Assembly (NCBI GenBank): GCA_019635485.1
Contig: JAHBZL010000017.1
Coordinates: forward strand, 36,743 to 100,742
DNA from: Piscinibacter sp.
GTDB taxonomy: Bacteria; Pseudomonadota; Gammaproteobacteria; Burkholderiales; Burkholderiaceae_C
DNA length: 64,000 nt
Reading direction: 5' to 3'
Positions 8,133-17,907 of this stretch are shown one piece after another (positions within the stretch are counted from its first letter, which is position 1; each line of letters opens with the position of its first letter). A program made the translations under genes and the position numbers. The notes under the pieces were generated by a model. It was not told the origin of the DNA. It did no database searches and saw only the letters and a program-made list of their open reading frames with translations.

Positions 8133-9683
8133 ATGTCGGTGGCCCAGGCTGGAGCCTTCGCAACGCGCACGCAGGCACGCGTGCGCCTCGAACTTGTGCT
8201 GGCGCTGGCGACCTGCGTGAGCCTGCAGGCGTGCGGCGGCAGCCAGGAGGCCGACGGCAGCCGTGGCAACGGCGCTGCTCCCGCGGCCCCGGCACCGGCA
8301 CCGGCACCGGCACCTGCGCCCGCCCCAGCTCCCGCTCCTCCACCGTCCCCTGCGGTGCCCGGCACCCCGGGCTGCGGGCTGCCGTCTGCCGCTTTCTGCG
8401 ACACCTTCGATGTTCCGGCGAGCGTGCGCGGCCGGGCCGGCGAGCTCGACGCCACGCGCTGGAGCGGCTCGCACGCCAAGCACGGCCTGCCCAGCGCCGA
8501 CGGCATGGCCTTCGCCATGGGCGCCGCCACCCTCCCGAGCTGCCGTGCCGGCATGCCCCCGACCATCCTGCTGCCGCAGGACGCGCTGATCTGCGACCCG
8601 ACGGCCAGCATCCGAAGCCGGCACCTGCTGGTCGCTGCAGGGATGCAGAACTACGGGCAACACAGCTACCGCATCCGGCAGCCCTTCGACTTCGCCGGCC
8701 GCACCGGGCGCATCGTCTTCGACGCCGAGGCACACGTGCAGGGTCCGCTCGTGGGCTGGATCTCCGTGGAAGTGCTCGAGGATCCGATCGGCGCGCCCTC
8801 GTTCGACCACCTGGGCAATTGGGAGGGCGGCCTGATCCCGCGCAACGGCTTCGAAGTCCAGTTCACCAACAACGCGTTGTCCACGCCCGCGGCACCCTCG
8901 ATCGGCGTCGGTTTCATCGAGCTTTTCGACGACTACCGCGCCACCACGTCCGAACCCTCGGTGCTGACCACGATCGCGACTGCACGCGACCACCTGAACC
9001 GCTTCGAACTGCGCGTCTCGAAGACACGGATCGAGGTCTACGGCGCGCCGGCCTCGAGCGACGGCACGAGATTCGGGCCGCCCGTGCTGATGCACGGCGT
9101 GGACGTCAACCTGCCCTTCACCCGCGGCTACGTCTCCGTCACCACCCACAACCATGCGAGCGACAAGTACGCCGGCCTCGACGCCTGGACCGCCCGCTGG
9201 GACAACATCGGCTTCGACGGCCCGGTCATCGGCCAGTGGCGCGAATACGAGGTCCCCGATTCGCTGACCCGGCCGTCCCCCGGCAACGGATCCGCCGCGC
9301 TGGTCGATGTCGGCTACCGGATCGCCGACGCGTCCAGCGGACCCGCCCAGACCTTGACCTTGAAGAACGTCGACCCGGGCGATGCGGTATCGGCCAGGCT
9401 GAGCTTCACCGCCTGGTACCTCACGACCACCGGCGACCCGGTGGCCACCTACACGCTGCGCTATCGGCTCAACGGCAAGACGTGGCGCGAGCACGCGCTG
9501 AGCGCGGACGAGGTGGCGATCCTGACCTCGGGCGTCAACGGCGGGCTGGTCGCGCACCTGATCGACATCCCCCTCGGCGATCTCGTTCCTGGTGACAACA
9601 CGCTCGAGTTCGTCACGACCCACGCGCCGCAGAGCTATCCACCGGTATTCGCCAACATCGACCTGGTCCTGAAGACCCGTTGA
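8133..9683 (+). CDS. Exported lipoprotein with Ala-Pro linker, paralogue of the next gene
   Basis: 516 aa. A lipoprotein signal ends in LQAC with the lipid-accepting Cys34, followed by a long Ala-Pro tether coded by an exact GGCACC tandem array (8291-8314). The rest looks like an all-beta secreted domain; WDNIGFDGPVI near residue 365 recurs in the downstream gene as WDNFGFDGPVV. AAGGAG lies 7 nt before the chosen ATG. It ends 11 bp before its paralogue. A surface or periplasmic carbohydrate-binding role is possible but not shown. Confidence 0.8.
   Translation: MSVAQAGAFATRTQARVRLELVLALATCVSLQACGGSQEADGSRGNGAAPAAPAPAPAPAPAPAPAPAPPPSPAVPGTPGCGLPSAAFCDTFDVPASVRGRAGELDATRWSGSHAKHGLPSADGMAFAMGAATLPSCRAGMPPTILLPQDALICDPTASIRSRHLLVAAGMQNYGQHSYRIRQPFDFAGRTGRIVFDAEAHVQGPLVGWISVEVLEDPIGAPSFDHLGNWEGGLIPRNGFEVQFTNNALSTPAAPSIGVGFIELFDDYRATTSEPSVLTTIATARDHLNRFELRVSKTRIEVYGAPASSDGTRFGPPVLMHGVDVNLPFTRGYVSVTTHNHASDKYAGLDAWTARWDNIGFDGPVIGQWREYEVPDSLTRPSPGNGSAALVDVGYRIADASSGPAQTLTLKNVDPGDAVSARLSFTAWYLTTTGDPVATYTLRYRLNGKTWREHALSADEVAILTSGVNGGLVAHLIDIPLGDLVPGDNTLEFVTTHAPQSYPPVFANIDLVLKTR
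8291..8314 (+). repeat. In-frame hexanucleotide tandem repeat (GGCACC x4)
   Basis: Four exact copies of GGCACC encode part of the Ala-Pro tether of the lipoprotein. Slippage by whole units would change tether length without shifting frame. Confidence 0.8.
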
Positions 9684-9694
9684 GGAGCAGCACC

Positions 9695-12082
9695 ATGACA
9701 CCTCGAATCGGCGTCAAGCGCCACCCTGTTTTCGCACTGCTGTTCAGTTCGGTCCTCGCGGCCTGCGGCGGCGGTAACAACGGTGCAGGCGACAGCGCCG
9801 CATCGCCTCCCACCGCACCGGCACCCGGCTCCGCGCCCGCGCCCGCGCCCGGCCCCGCACCCGCGCCGGCACCTGCCCCGACGCCCGTTCCGGCGCCGGC
9901 TCCGTCCGGGCCTCTGGCGGCTGCGCCGGAGGTGCGATTCCTGCGCGATGACCGCGTGGTCACGCTCGAGATGGACTACAACGCCGACAACCCCTGGGGT
10001 CAGTTCTGGCGCATGTCCGGTTCGCCCGACGATGATGCCGGCTTCCTCGTGACCTGGTGGCCGGAGGCCGCGACGGCGGCGGAGCGCGCCACGGCCGCCC
10101 TCGTCATGGATGGCAACGTGTGCCTGAGCCCGTCCAGTCCGCAACGAGTGCGTGCGATGAGCGCCGAACGCTCCGCCACGACGCGCAGGCCGCTCGCGCT
10201 CGACCTGCCCGACGGCGCCAGGTGGCTCGTGACCGCCAATCGCCGCGTGCAGTTGCAGCCGCTGGACAACGACCGCGCGTACCGGGTGCGCGTGCAGCGG
10301 CTGAGCGCGCGCGGCAAGGTCAGCAGTCAGGCGAACGAGTTCGGCGTCAACGGCGGCGACGGCACGCGGGTGGCGGCGCTGCGCGCCAGCCTGACGCATT
10401 TCGACGACTTCAACCTGCCGCTGGGCGCCGCCGACGAGCGGCTGTGGAACAACGCGCAGATGGTCTCCACCGACCCGCGCTTCAACCTGTTCTTCGTCAA
10501 CGATCAGTTCCACGCGCACACCATCACCGGCACCCGGGTGGACAACACCGGCGACCGCGCGCAGACCTCGCAGCGCTTCCGCAAGAAAATCCGCATCGAG
10601 CCCACGGGCGAGCGCCGCATCGTGTTCGACATGGATTCGCCGCTCAGCCCGCGCTCCGTGTGGTACCTCGATCTGAACTCGATGCCGAGCGACCTCACCG
10701 GCCACGCCAGCTTCTTCGACGAGGAAGGCGCGCTGGGCCTGCCCGCGGGGATCCTGCGGCTGCGCATGCAGTTCCAGTCGCTCAGCGTCAGCATCGTCGA
10801 CATGAAGGGTGCCTCGCACCAGGTGGCCAGCGTCGACATGGAGCAGGCCGGCCGCCAGGCCGTGCCGAACGTGCGCCGATCCTTCGACGTGCGCGTCAGC
10901 ACGGGCAGGATCCAGGTCTCCGTCGACGGCAAGAGCCTGATCAACGCGAACTTCGCGCCTTACGTCCTGCCGCCGGGCGACTACGACCCGATGTGGATCA
11001 ACTTCGGCTACAACACGCCGAAGGACGGCGTGCCGTACTTCCTGGTGCACTGGGACAACTTCGGCTTCGACGGACCGGTCGTCGACGCGGGCACGGTGCA
11101 CAACTACGTGACCCGCATCGAGGGCACGGACTACCAGAAGGCGGATGCCGGCAAGCCCGCCACCTTCACGGTCCAGATCCCGGACGACCTGCGCCCGGTG
11201 ACCTCGGGCGCCACCGCCGAAGCCTGGCTGGTCTACACCTACCAGATGGGCGACTACTCGTCCCTGAACGTCGGCGCGAACGACTTCGTCCGGGTCAACG
11301 GCGGCGCCCGCCATGCCATGCCGCAGCCGATCAACAACACCGCGCCGCCGAACCCGGACGCGAGCGGCTGGGGCACGCCGCATACCGCGCGCATCAAGCT
11401 CGGCGAGCTGGTGCGCGGCGGGAGTTCGCCCCTCGTGGCCGGCAGCAACAGCTTCCAGTTCAACGTGCAGAACGCCGGGCTGCTGAACGTGCACGTGGAG
11501 GTGCACTATCCCGAGGGCAGCGCGCCGAACTACACGCCGCCCGCCGCGATCCATCGCTTTCCGCTGCACTCGGAGCTGCCCAGGCTCGGGCCGCCGGCGC
11601 GCCTGCAGCGCATCGGCACGACCGACGTCGGTGGCGATCAGCACATCACGAATGCGAACCGCGTCGCGATCCCGGTCAGCGGCATGGTGCCGCTGAACAT
11701 CGAGGCGGGCAACGCGAGCTGGGCCGGCTGGGCGCCGGAACTGATGCACATGCCGGTGGTGAGCACCGAGGTCTGGAGCACCGGCGGCACGAGCGGCCTG
11801 GCGCAGATCGAGGTGTTCATCCGCCGCGCCGGCAGCGGCAGCGGGCCGGGCCAGCAGCTGCTGAAGCTCGACACCGCCGTCGACGCGCCGGCGCCCCAGG
11901 GCCGCTATCGGTTCGAGTTCGACTCGCGCGGCTTCCCCGACGGCGACTACGAGCTCTTCGTGCAGGCGACGACGCCGTCGGGCCTGAAGAGCCATCCGAG
12001 CTATGGCGACGAGACCTACCAGTTCGATGCGGGCGCACTGTCCGGTGCGTACTACCCGATCCCGATCCGCATCAAGAACTGA
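9695..12082 (+). CDS. Large exported lipoprotein with Ala-Pro linker
   Basis: 795 aa. The lipobox LAAC gives lipidated Cys24 followed by an Ala-Pro-rich tether (about 40-75) and a long beta-rich region. The central part is paralogous to the upstream lipoprotein (WDNFGFDGPVV and neighbouring sequence), and the protein has an additional C-terminal domain rich in Gly, Tyr and Asp. GAGGAG lies just upstream of the ATG, 11 bp after the previous stop, so the two are one operon. Function not identified; an outer-membrane or periplasmic protein is expected. Confidence 0.8.
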   Translation: MTPRIGVKRHPVFALLFSSVLAACGGGNNGAGDSAASPPTAPAPGSAPAPAPGPAPAPAPAPTPVPAPAPSGPLAAAPEVRFLRDDRVVTLEMDYNADNPWGQFWRMSGSPDDDAGFLVTWWPEAATAAERATAALVMDGNVCLSPSSPQRVRAMSAERSATTRRPLALDLPDGARWLVTANRRVQLQPLDNDRAYRVRVQRLSARGKVSSQANEFGVNGGDGTRVAALRASLTHFDDFNLPLGAADERLWNNAQMVSTDPRFNLFFVNDQFHAHTITGTRVDNTGDRAQTSQRFRKKIRIEPTGERRIVFDMDSPLSPRSVWYLDLNSMPSDLTGHASFFDEEGALGLPAGILRLRMQFQSLSVSIVDMKGASHQVASVDMEQAGRQAVPNVRRSFDVRVSTGRIQVSVDGKSLINANFAPYVLPPGDYDPMWINFGYNTPKDGVPYFLVHWDNFGFDGPVVDAGTVHNYVTRIEGTDYQKADAGKPATFTVQIPDDLRPVTSGATAEAWLVYTYQMGDYSSLNVGANDFVRVNGGARHAMPQPINNTAPPNPDASGWGTPHTARIKLGELVRGGSSPLVAGSNSFQFNVQNAGLLNVHVEVHYPEGSAPNYTPPAAIHRFPLHSELPRLGPPARLQRIGTTDVGGDQHITNANRVAIPVSGMVPLNIEAGNASWAGWAPELMHMPVVSTEVWSTGGTSGLAQIEVFIRRAGSGSGPGQQLLKLDTAVDAPAPQGRYRFEFDSRGFPDGDYELFVQATTPSGLKSHPSYGDETYQFDAGALSGAYYPIPIRIKN

Positions 12083-12113
12083 GCGCGACGAGGCCGGCCC
12101 GGCGCGATGCCAG

Positions 12114-12128
12114 GCCGGCTTCGCCGGC
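12114..12128. terminator. Weak hairpin between convergent genes
   Basis: GCCGGC-TTC-GCCGGC forms a 6-bp stem with a 3-nt loop between the lipoprotein stop (12082) and the nifK stop (12153). No T-run follows, so a terminator role is only suggested by position. Confidence 0.35.
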
Positions 12129-12152
12129 GCGTGCTGACGCGCCCCGCCCCGC

Positions 12153-13712
12153 TCAGCGGATGATGTCGTAGGAGTAGTCGGTCTTGCCCGGCACGATCGT
12201 GTTCGCGTCCAGGGTCTCGAAGAACTCGTCCAGGAACATCGTCAGCAGCCACAGCGCGCCGTTGTAGCCCCAGGTGGCGAAGCGGTGGTAGTGGTGGCGG
12301 TCGAAGATCGGGAACACCGCCCGGATCAGCGGCGTGCCGACGTCGCGCTCCAGGTACTTGCCGTAGGTGTTGCCGACCAGGAAGTCCACCGGCTCCGTGA
12401 ACAGCAGCGAGCGCATGTGCCACAGGTCGCGCTTCGGGTAGACCTTGCAGCCCTTGCCGTAGGGCGAGTCGTCGAACAGCTTCTGCACCTTGGCGGCCCA
12501 GTCGTCGTTGCCGTTGGTGGCCAGCACGTGGGCCGGCTCGGCGCCCAGCTCGAGCAGGAACTCGGTGTAGCCGAGCAGCTGATCCGGATCGCCGTACAGC
12601 GCGTAGCGCTTGCCGTGCAGGTGCGCCTGGCTGTCGGCCATCGCGTCGACCAGCTGGCCGCGCTCCTTCGTCAGCTGCGCCGGCACCGGCTTGCCGGTCA
12701 GGCGCGCGATCGCCATGATGAAGCGGTCCGTGCCGGCCACGCCGACCGGCGCGTTCAGCACCACCACCTCCTGGCCCTTCTCGGCCAGGTACTTGATGGT
12801 CTTCTCGCAGCAGTACTCCTGGAACACGATTGTCGCCTTGGCGTGCAGCGCCGCGACCACCTCTTCCTTGGTCGTGCCGCCCTCGTACATGCGGAATTCG
12901 CCGTCGGTCGGCGTGTTCCAGGTCTCGGACGGATCGCAGATCACGTTCACCTCGACGCCGAACAGGTCGAAGATGCGCTTGATCTCCTTCATGTTGCCGA
13001 CCACGAAGCCGTCGAAGCCGCCGATGAAGTTGATGCTCTCGTTCGGCACGCGCACCAGCGGCTCGGTGGTCTTGGACTTGCCGTCCCAGAAGTGCTGCAG
13101 CACGCCGAGCAGCGCGTTGTCGTAGCCGGTGATGTGGCTGCCGACGAAGGCCGGCGTGTGGGCGTACGGCACGTCGTACTCGGCCGGCACGCTGCCCTTC
13201 TCCTTGGCCGTCTTGATGAAGGCGTTCAGGTCGTCACCGATCACCTCCGCCATGCAGGTGGTGCTGACGGCGATCATGTCCGGCTTGTACAGGCTGTAGG
13301 CGTTGGCCAGGCCGTCGACCATGTTGTTCAGGCCGCCGAACACTGCCGCGTCCTCCGTCATCGAGGAGCTGACGCAGGAGGTCGGCTCCTTGAAGTGGCG
13401 GCTGAAGTGCGACCGGTAGTAGGCCACGCAGCCCTGCGAGCCGTGCACGAAGGACAGCGTCTTGTGGAAGCCGTTGGCGACGTAGACCGCGCCCAGCGGC
13501 TGGCAGGCCTTGGCCGGGTTGACCGTCAGCGCCTCGCGGGCGAAGTTCTTGTCCTTGTACTCCGGGCTCTTGGTCCAGTCGCGGATCTCGGCGATCTTCG
13601 CGTCCGGATGCTTGAACTCGTAGTTCGCCTTCTTGTCGGCGAAGATCTTCTGGTACTCGGGCTCACGGAACAGGAGTTCGTGGTCGAGGACCTTCTCAGC
13701 ACTCTGGGGCAT
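12153..13712 (-). CDS. nifK: Nitrogenase MoFe protein beta chain NifK
   Basis: 519 aa, normal NifK length. It contains the P-cluster ligand regions ([11 protein letters not shown] near residue 70, [13 protein letters not shown] near 95 and [12 protein letters not shown] near 153). With NifD it forms the alpha2beta2 MoFe protein that reduces N2. It is the last gene of nifHDK, 28 bp after nifD, with GGAG-type sequence in the gap. Nothing appears broken. Confidence 0.99.
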   Translation of the reverse strand: MPQSAEKVLDHELLFREPEYQKIFADKKANYEFKHPDAKIAEIRDWTKSPEYKDKNFAREALTVNPAKACQPLGAVYVANGFHKTLSFVHGSQGCVAYYRSHFSRHFKEPTSCVSSSMTEDAAVFGGLNNMVDGLANAYSLYKPDMIAVSTTCMAEVIGDDLNAFIKTAKEKGSVPAEYDVPYAHTPAFVGSHITGYDNALLGVLQHFWDGKSKTTEPLVRVPNESINFIGGFDGFVVGNMKEIKRIFDLFGVEVNVICDPSETWNTPTDGEFRMYEGGTTKEEVVAALHAKATIVFQEYCCEKTIKYLAEKGQEVVVLNAPVGVAGTDRFIMAIARLTGKPVPAQLTKERGQLVDAMADSQAHLHGKRYALYGDPDQLLGYTEFLLELGAEPAHVLATNGNDDWAAKVQKLFDDSPYGKGCKVYPKRDLWHMRSLLFTEPVDFLVGNTYGKYLERDVGTPLIRAVFPIFDRHHYHRFATWGYNGALWLLTMFLDEFFETLDANTIVPGKTDYSYDIIR

Positions 13713-13740
13713 GGTGGTTCTCCTGGGAGGGTCGTGAGGG

Positions 13741-15210
13741 TCAGGCCGCCTTCTGCAGCCACGGCGCGGACTTCGCGAGCTTCCAGATCGGGCTGGAGAT
13801 CGCCATGTCCATGTCGCGCGCGAAGATCGCGAAGCCGTCGTAGCCGTGGTAGGGCCCGCTGTAGTCCCAGCTGTGCATCTGCCGGAACGGCACGCCCATC
13901 TTCTGGAACACGTACTTCTCCTTGATGCCCGAGCCGATCAGGTCCGGCTGGATCTTCTCGACGAACTTCTCGAACTCGTAGCCGGTCACGTCGTCGTAGA
14001 TCAGCGTCGCGTCGCCGACGTAGTGCGTCGTACGCTGGTAGTCGTCGTTGTGGCCGAACTCGTAGCCGGTGCCGACCACCTTCATGCCCAGGTCCTCGTA
14101 CGCGCCGATCACGTGCCGCGGGCGCAGGCCGCCGACGTACAGCATCACGGTCTTGTCCTGCAGGCGCGGCTTGTACTTCGCGATCACCGCGTCCACCAGC
14201 GGCTGGTACTTGGCGATCACGCGCTCGGCATTGGCCTTGATGGTGTCGTCGAAGTGGCTGGCGATTTCGCGCAGGCTCTGCGCGATCTTGGTCGGGCCGA
14301 AGAAGTTGTACTCGACCCAGGGGATGCCGTACTTCTCCTCCATGTGCCGGCTGATGTAGTTCATCGACCGGTAGCAGTGGATCAGGTTCAGCTTGGCCTT
14401 CGGGGTGTTCTCGAGCTCGGCGATCGTGCCGTCGCCGGACCACTGCGCGATCACGCGCAGGCCGATCTCCTCGAGCAGGATGCGGCTCGACCAGGCGTCG
14501 CCGCCGATGTTGTAGTCGCCGATGATCGTCACGTCGTACGGCGTGCTGACGAAGTCGGGGCGCTTCTCGGCGTCCATCTTGTCGAACACCCAGTCGCGGA
14601 TCGCGTCGTTGGCCAGGTGGTGGCCGAGCGACTGGCTGACGCCGCGGAAACCCTCGCAGCGCACCGGCACGATGGTGTGCCCTTCGTACTGCTTGCTCTT
14701 CTTCTTCGAGACCGCCTCGATGTCGTCGCCGATCAGGCCGATCGGGCACTCCGACTGGATCGAGATGCCCTTGTTCAGCGGGAACAGGTCCTGGATCTCG
14801 TCGATGATCTTGTCGAGCTTCTTGTCGCCGCCGAAGACGATGTCCTTCTCCTGGAAGTCGGAGGTGAACTGCATCGTCACGAAGGTGTCGACGCCGGTGA
14901 CGCCGATGTAGTAGTTGCGCCGCGCGGCCCACGAGTACTGGCCGCAGCCGACCGGACCGTGCGAGATGTGGATCATGTCCTTGATCGGACCCCACACCAC
15001 GCCCTTGGAGCCGGCGTAGGCGCAGCCGCGGATCGTCATCACGCCGGGCAGCGACTTGATGTTGGACTTCACGCCGCAGTCCGGCTTGCCTTCCTCGTAC
15101 ACGCCGAGGTGCTTGGCGCGGCGCTTGGCCATCTTGTCCGGATAGGCCTTCAGGACTTCGTCGATCAAGGCCTTGTTGGCGGCCTTGCGCTCTTCAACCG
15201 TCATGGTCAT
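13741..15210 (-). CDS. nifD: Nitrogenase MoFe protein alpha chain NifD
   Basis: 489 aa. Visible are the P-cluster region ([29 protein letters not shown]), the FeMo-cofactor Cys region ([18 protein letters not shown] follows later) and the homocitrate/cofactor His region [16 protein letters not shown]. Three in-frame ATGs occur at 15216, 15210 and 15204; the ribosome site GAAGGAG is too close to the first and sits about 7 nt before 15210, which decides the start. It follows nifH after a 133-bp gap that contains a strong GC hairpin. Confidence 0.99.
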   Translation of the reverse strand: MTMTVEERKAANKALIDEVLKAYPDKMAKRRAKHLGVYEEGKPDCGVKSNIKSLPGVMTIRGCAYAGSKGVVWGPIKDMIHISHGPVGCGQYSWAARRNYYIGVTGVDTFVTMQFTSDFQEKDIVFGGDKKLDKIIDEIQDLFPLNKGISIQSECPIGLIGDDIEAVSKKKSKQYEGHTIVPVRCEGFRGVSQSLGHHLANDAIRDWVFDKMDAEKRPDFVSTPYDVTIIGDYNIGGDAWSSRILLEEIGLRVIAQWSGDGTIAELENTPKAKLNLIHCYRSMNYISRHMEEKYGIPWVEYNFFGPTKIAQSLREIASHFDDTIKANAERVIAKYQPLVDAVIAKYKPRLQDKTVMLYVGGLRPRHVIGAYEDLGMKVVGTGYEFGHNDDYQRTTHYVGDATLIYDDVTGYEFEKFVEKIQPDLIGSGIKEKYVFQKMGVPFRQMHSWDYSGPYHGYDGFAIFARDMDMAISSPIWKLAKSAPWLQKAA

Positions 15211-15284
15211 GTTCATGCTCCTTCTCTCGGACAGTTCGGGTGCGCACGCCGCCATCCAGCGGCCGCCGCGGATCCGGCTCTGCC

Positions 15285-15341
15285 GGTCCGCCGGCGGCGC
15301 CCCCTCGAGGGGGAGCGCCGCAGGCGCTCCGGGGGTGGGAC
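15285..15341. repeat. GC-rich composite palindrome between nifH and nifD
   Basis: A perfect hairpin GGAGCGCC-GCA-GGCGCTCC lies at 15312-15330, directly after a second near-palindrome centred on CCCCCTCGAGGGGG. The layout (C-run/TCGA/G-run, then a short hairpin, then a G-run) is the same as in the elements inside nifS and nifB, so it looks like a REP-type extragenic palindrome. In this position it could also stabilise nifH mRNA or limit read-through into nifDK. Confidence 0.7.
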
Positions 15342-15343
15342 AG

Positions 15344-16288
<945 letters not shown>

Positions 16289-16369
16289 CTATGCAGCCTT
16301 CGGTGCCTCTATGGGTCTTCTTGGAAGGTCCCTCGGGGCCTGACATGGGGTCCGCGCAGGCCCTTCTTC

Positions 16370-16384
16370 GCAACGCCCGTGCCA
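16370..16384 (-). promoter_or_regulatory. Sigma-54 (-24/-12) promoter of nifHDK
   Basis: On the minus strand TGGCACGGGCGTTGC matches the RpoN consensus (TGGCAC-N5-TTGC) at every fixed base. The predicted transcription start is near 16358, about 130 nt before the nifH ATG. Confidence 0.9.
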
Positions 16385-16400
16385 GGGTCCGTGACGAAGC

Positions 16401-16411
16401 TCAAGTACTTG
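16401..16411. promoter_or_regulatory. Candidate IHF site between NifA site and nifH promoter
   Basis: TCAAGTACTTG carries the TCAA-N4-TTG core of the IHF consensus and lies in the only AT-richer stretch between the upstream activator site and the -24/-12 element. It is also a palindrome (CAAGTACTTG), so another protein could use it. Confidence 0.4.
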
Positions 16412-16464
16412 TTTTCACGAGGCAAATCGTGCGTTTCCGGGGTCCGGACGGGGGCCTGTGCGAT

Positions 16465-16480
16465 TGTTCGAAACACGACA
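16465..16480. promoter_or_regulatory. NifA upstream activator sequence (TGT-N10-ACA)
   Basis: TGT-TCGAAACACG-ACA fits the NifA site exactly. It lies 80 bp from the nifH -24 element on one side and 76 bp from the -24 element of the divergent globin operon on the other, so a single NifA site may serve both. Confidence 0.75.
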
Positions 16481-16556
16481 AACCCGGGGGCCGCCGAACA
16501 GCACACGAGCGTCCACCGACACGGCTGCACCGGGCGTCGCGCGGTCCACACGCGCT

Positions 16557-16571
16557 TGGTACGGCGGTTGC
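16557..16571 (+). promoter_or_regulatory. Candidate sigma-54 promoter of the globin operon
   Basis: TGGTACGGCGGTTGC differs from the RpoN consensus by one base (T for C in TGGCAC) and has the exact GG-to-GC spacing. The predicted start is about 16583, one base before the globin ATG, implying an almost leaderless message. Confidence 0.6.
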
Positions 16572-16583
16572 TCTGAACGGCGC

Positions 16584-17000
16584 ATGAGCGCCCTGCCCGT
16601 CGTCACGACCGCCGCATCGAATCCGCATCTCGCGCGCCTCGGCGGCGAGCCGGCGGTCGTGCGCCTGGTTGATGCCTTCTATGCCGCGATGGACTCGCGC
16701 GCGGACGCCGCCGCGATCCGCGCGATGCATGCGGAAGACCTCGCGCCGACCAAGGCGGTGCTCGTCACCTACCTCGTCGAATGGCTGGGCGGCGCGAAGC
16801 AGTACACCGCCACGCGCGGCGCACCGCGGCTCGGCCGCGTGCATCGCCCGTTCGTGATCGATGCCGCCGCGCGCGACGCCTGGCTCGCCTGCATGCGCGA
16901 CGCGCTCGCCGTCACGTGCGAAGACAACGCGCTGCGCGACGAGTTGCTGGCCGCGTTCGCCAAGGTGGCGAACCACCTGACCACCCACCCGACCCCCTGA
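16584..17000 (+). CDS. Truncated haemoglobin (2/2 globin, group II type)
   Basis: 138 aa. The sequence opens with an AB-helix region and has the conserved Phe-Tyr pair (VDAFYAAM), a TYLVEWLGG segment, and the proximal region RLGRVHRPFVID with the haem-ligand His, as in TrHb2 proteins. Such globins bind O2 or NO. Its place opposite nifH, behind a sigma-54 element and near a NifA site, suggests O2 scavenging/delivery or NO protection for nitrogenase (inference). No ribosome site is visible before the ATG, in line with a leaderless start. Confidence 0.85.
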   Translation: MSALPVVTTAASNPHLARLGGEPAVVRLVDAFYAAMDSRADAAAIRAMHAEDLAPTKAVLVTYLVEWLGGAKQYTATRGAPRLGRVHRPFVIDAAARDAWLACMRDALAVTCEDNALRDELLAAFAKVANHLTTHPTP

Positions 17001-17018
17001 CCACCACCGGAGCCCCCG

Positions 17019-17627
17019 ATGAGCACGACCCTTGCCGCCCCCGGACTGAAGGACACCGCCTTCGCCCGCCTCGAATCCGAAGGCCGCCTGCTGAACCCCG
17101 TGCTGAAGGGCGCGACGAAGAAGCCCGGCCGCTTCGGCTTCCGCGGCGAACTGGCGCTGCGCTTCTCGGCCAAGCTGGCCGACGAGGCCCGCCCGCCCGA
17201 ACTGACCTGCGACCAGGTGATCGCGGTGGCCCAGGCCGGTGACGCCAGGCTGCCGTTCTTCGCCGGCTACCTGCTGAACTTCGCGCACCTGAAGGACGTG
17301 GCCGAAGTGCTCGGCGACACGCTGAGCGCCGGCGGCAAGTACTTCCTGTTCTGCAACAACATCGACCTGAGCAGGAAGTACCAGGTGCCGCTGAAGGGCG
17401 CGCTGTTCTACGTGCTGCCGATCGACGAGTCCACCGTCTACAACGAGCTGCTCGAGCTGCTCTACCTGGAGCGCAACGACCTGAAGAAGCTCGACACCGC
17501 CGGCAAGACCGACGCCGTCGCCGATGCGGCACTCAAGTACGACGTCACCTTCGACACCATCACCTACGAGGAAGGCCTCGCACTGATGGGCCCGGTGCGC
17601 AACCCGAACGAGAACAGGCCGGTCTGA
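17019..17627 (+). CDS. Unknown nif-associated protein
   Basis: 202 aa, family not recognised. Soluble, mixed alpha/beta composition, with a central segment GGKYFLFCNNIDLSRKYQVP and a C-terminal EEGLALMGPVRNP. No signal peptide, membrane segment or cysteine cluster. It has a CGGAG ribosome site and follows the globin gene by 18 bp and precedes the zinc-ribbon gene by 24 bp, so it belongs to the same presumed NifA-controlled operon. A role in nitrogenase protection or regulation is a guess from position only. Confidence 0.8.
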   Translation: MSTTLAAPGLKDTAFARLESEGRLLNPVLKGATKKPGRFGFRGELALRFSAKLADEARPPELTCDQVIAVAQAGDARLPFFAGYLLNFAHLKDVAEVLGDTLSAGGKYFLFCNNIDLSRKYQVPLKGALFYVLPIDESTVYNELLELLYLERNDLKKLDTAGKTDAVADAALKYDVTFDTITYEEGLALMGPVRNPNENRPV

Positions 17628-17651
17628 GCGCCGCGCTCACCGGAGCCCCGC

Positions 17652-17885
17652 ATGCCGATCCACGACTTTCGCTGTCGTTCCTGCGGCCAGCAGTTCGAAC
17701 TGCTGGTGCGCGGCGACGGCCCGCACGCCTGCCCGCATTGCGCGGGCACGGCGCTCGACAAGCTTCTCTCGCGCATTGCGCCGCACGGCCACAGCCGCGA
17801 GATCGTCGCGGCCGGGCGCCGCGCCGCGGCGCGCGAGGGCCACTTCAGCCACTACAGCCGCGCCGATCGGGCGCGCGTCAAGTAG
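17652..17885 (+). CDS. FmdB-type zinc-ribbon protein
   Basis: 77 aa. The N terminus MPIHDFRCRSCGQQFELLV with a second CPHC pair (C8-x2-C11 and C27-x2-C30) is the FmdB/CxxC-CxxC regulatory-protein signature, expected to bind one zinc. The C-terminal half is basic and His/Arg-rich. Members are small putative regulators of unknown mechanism often found beside redox operons. It is last in the globin operon and converges on the ferredoxin gene 22 bp away. Confidence 0.85.
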   Translation: MPIHDFRCRSCGQQFELLVRGDGPHACPHCAGTALDKLLSRIAPHGHSREIVAAGRRAAAREGHFSHYSRADRARVK

Positions 17886-17907
17886 CAGCGGCACCAGCGC
17901 GCGGCCC

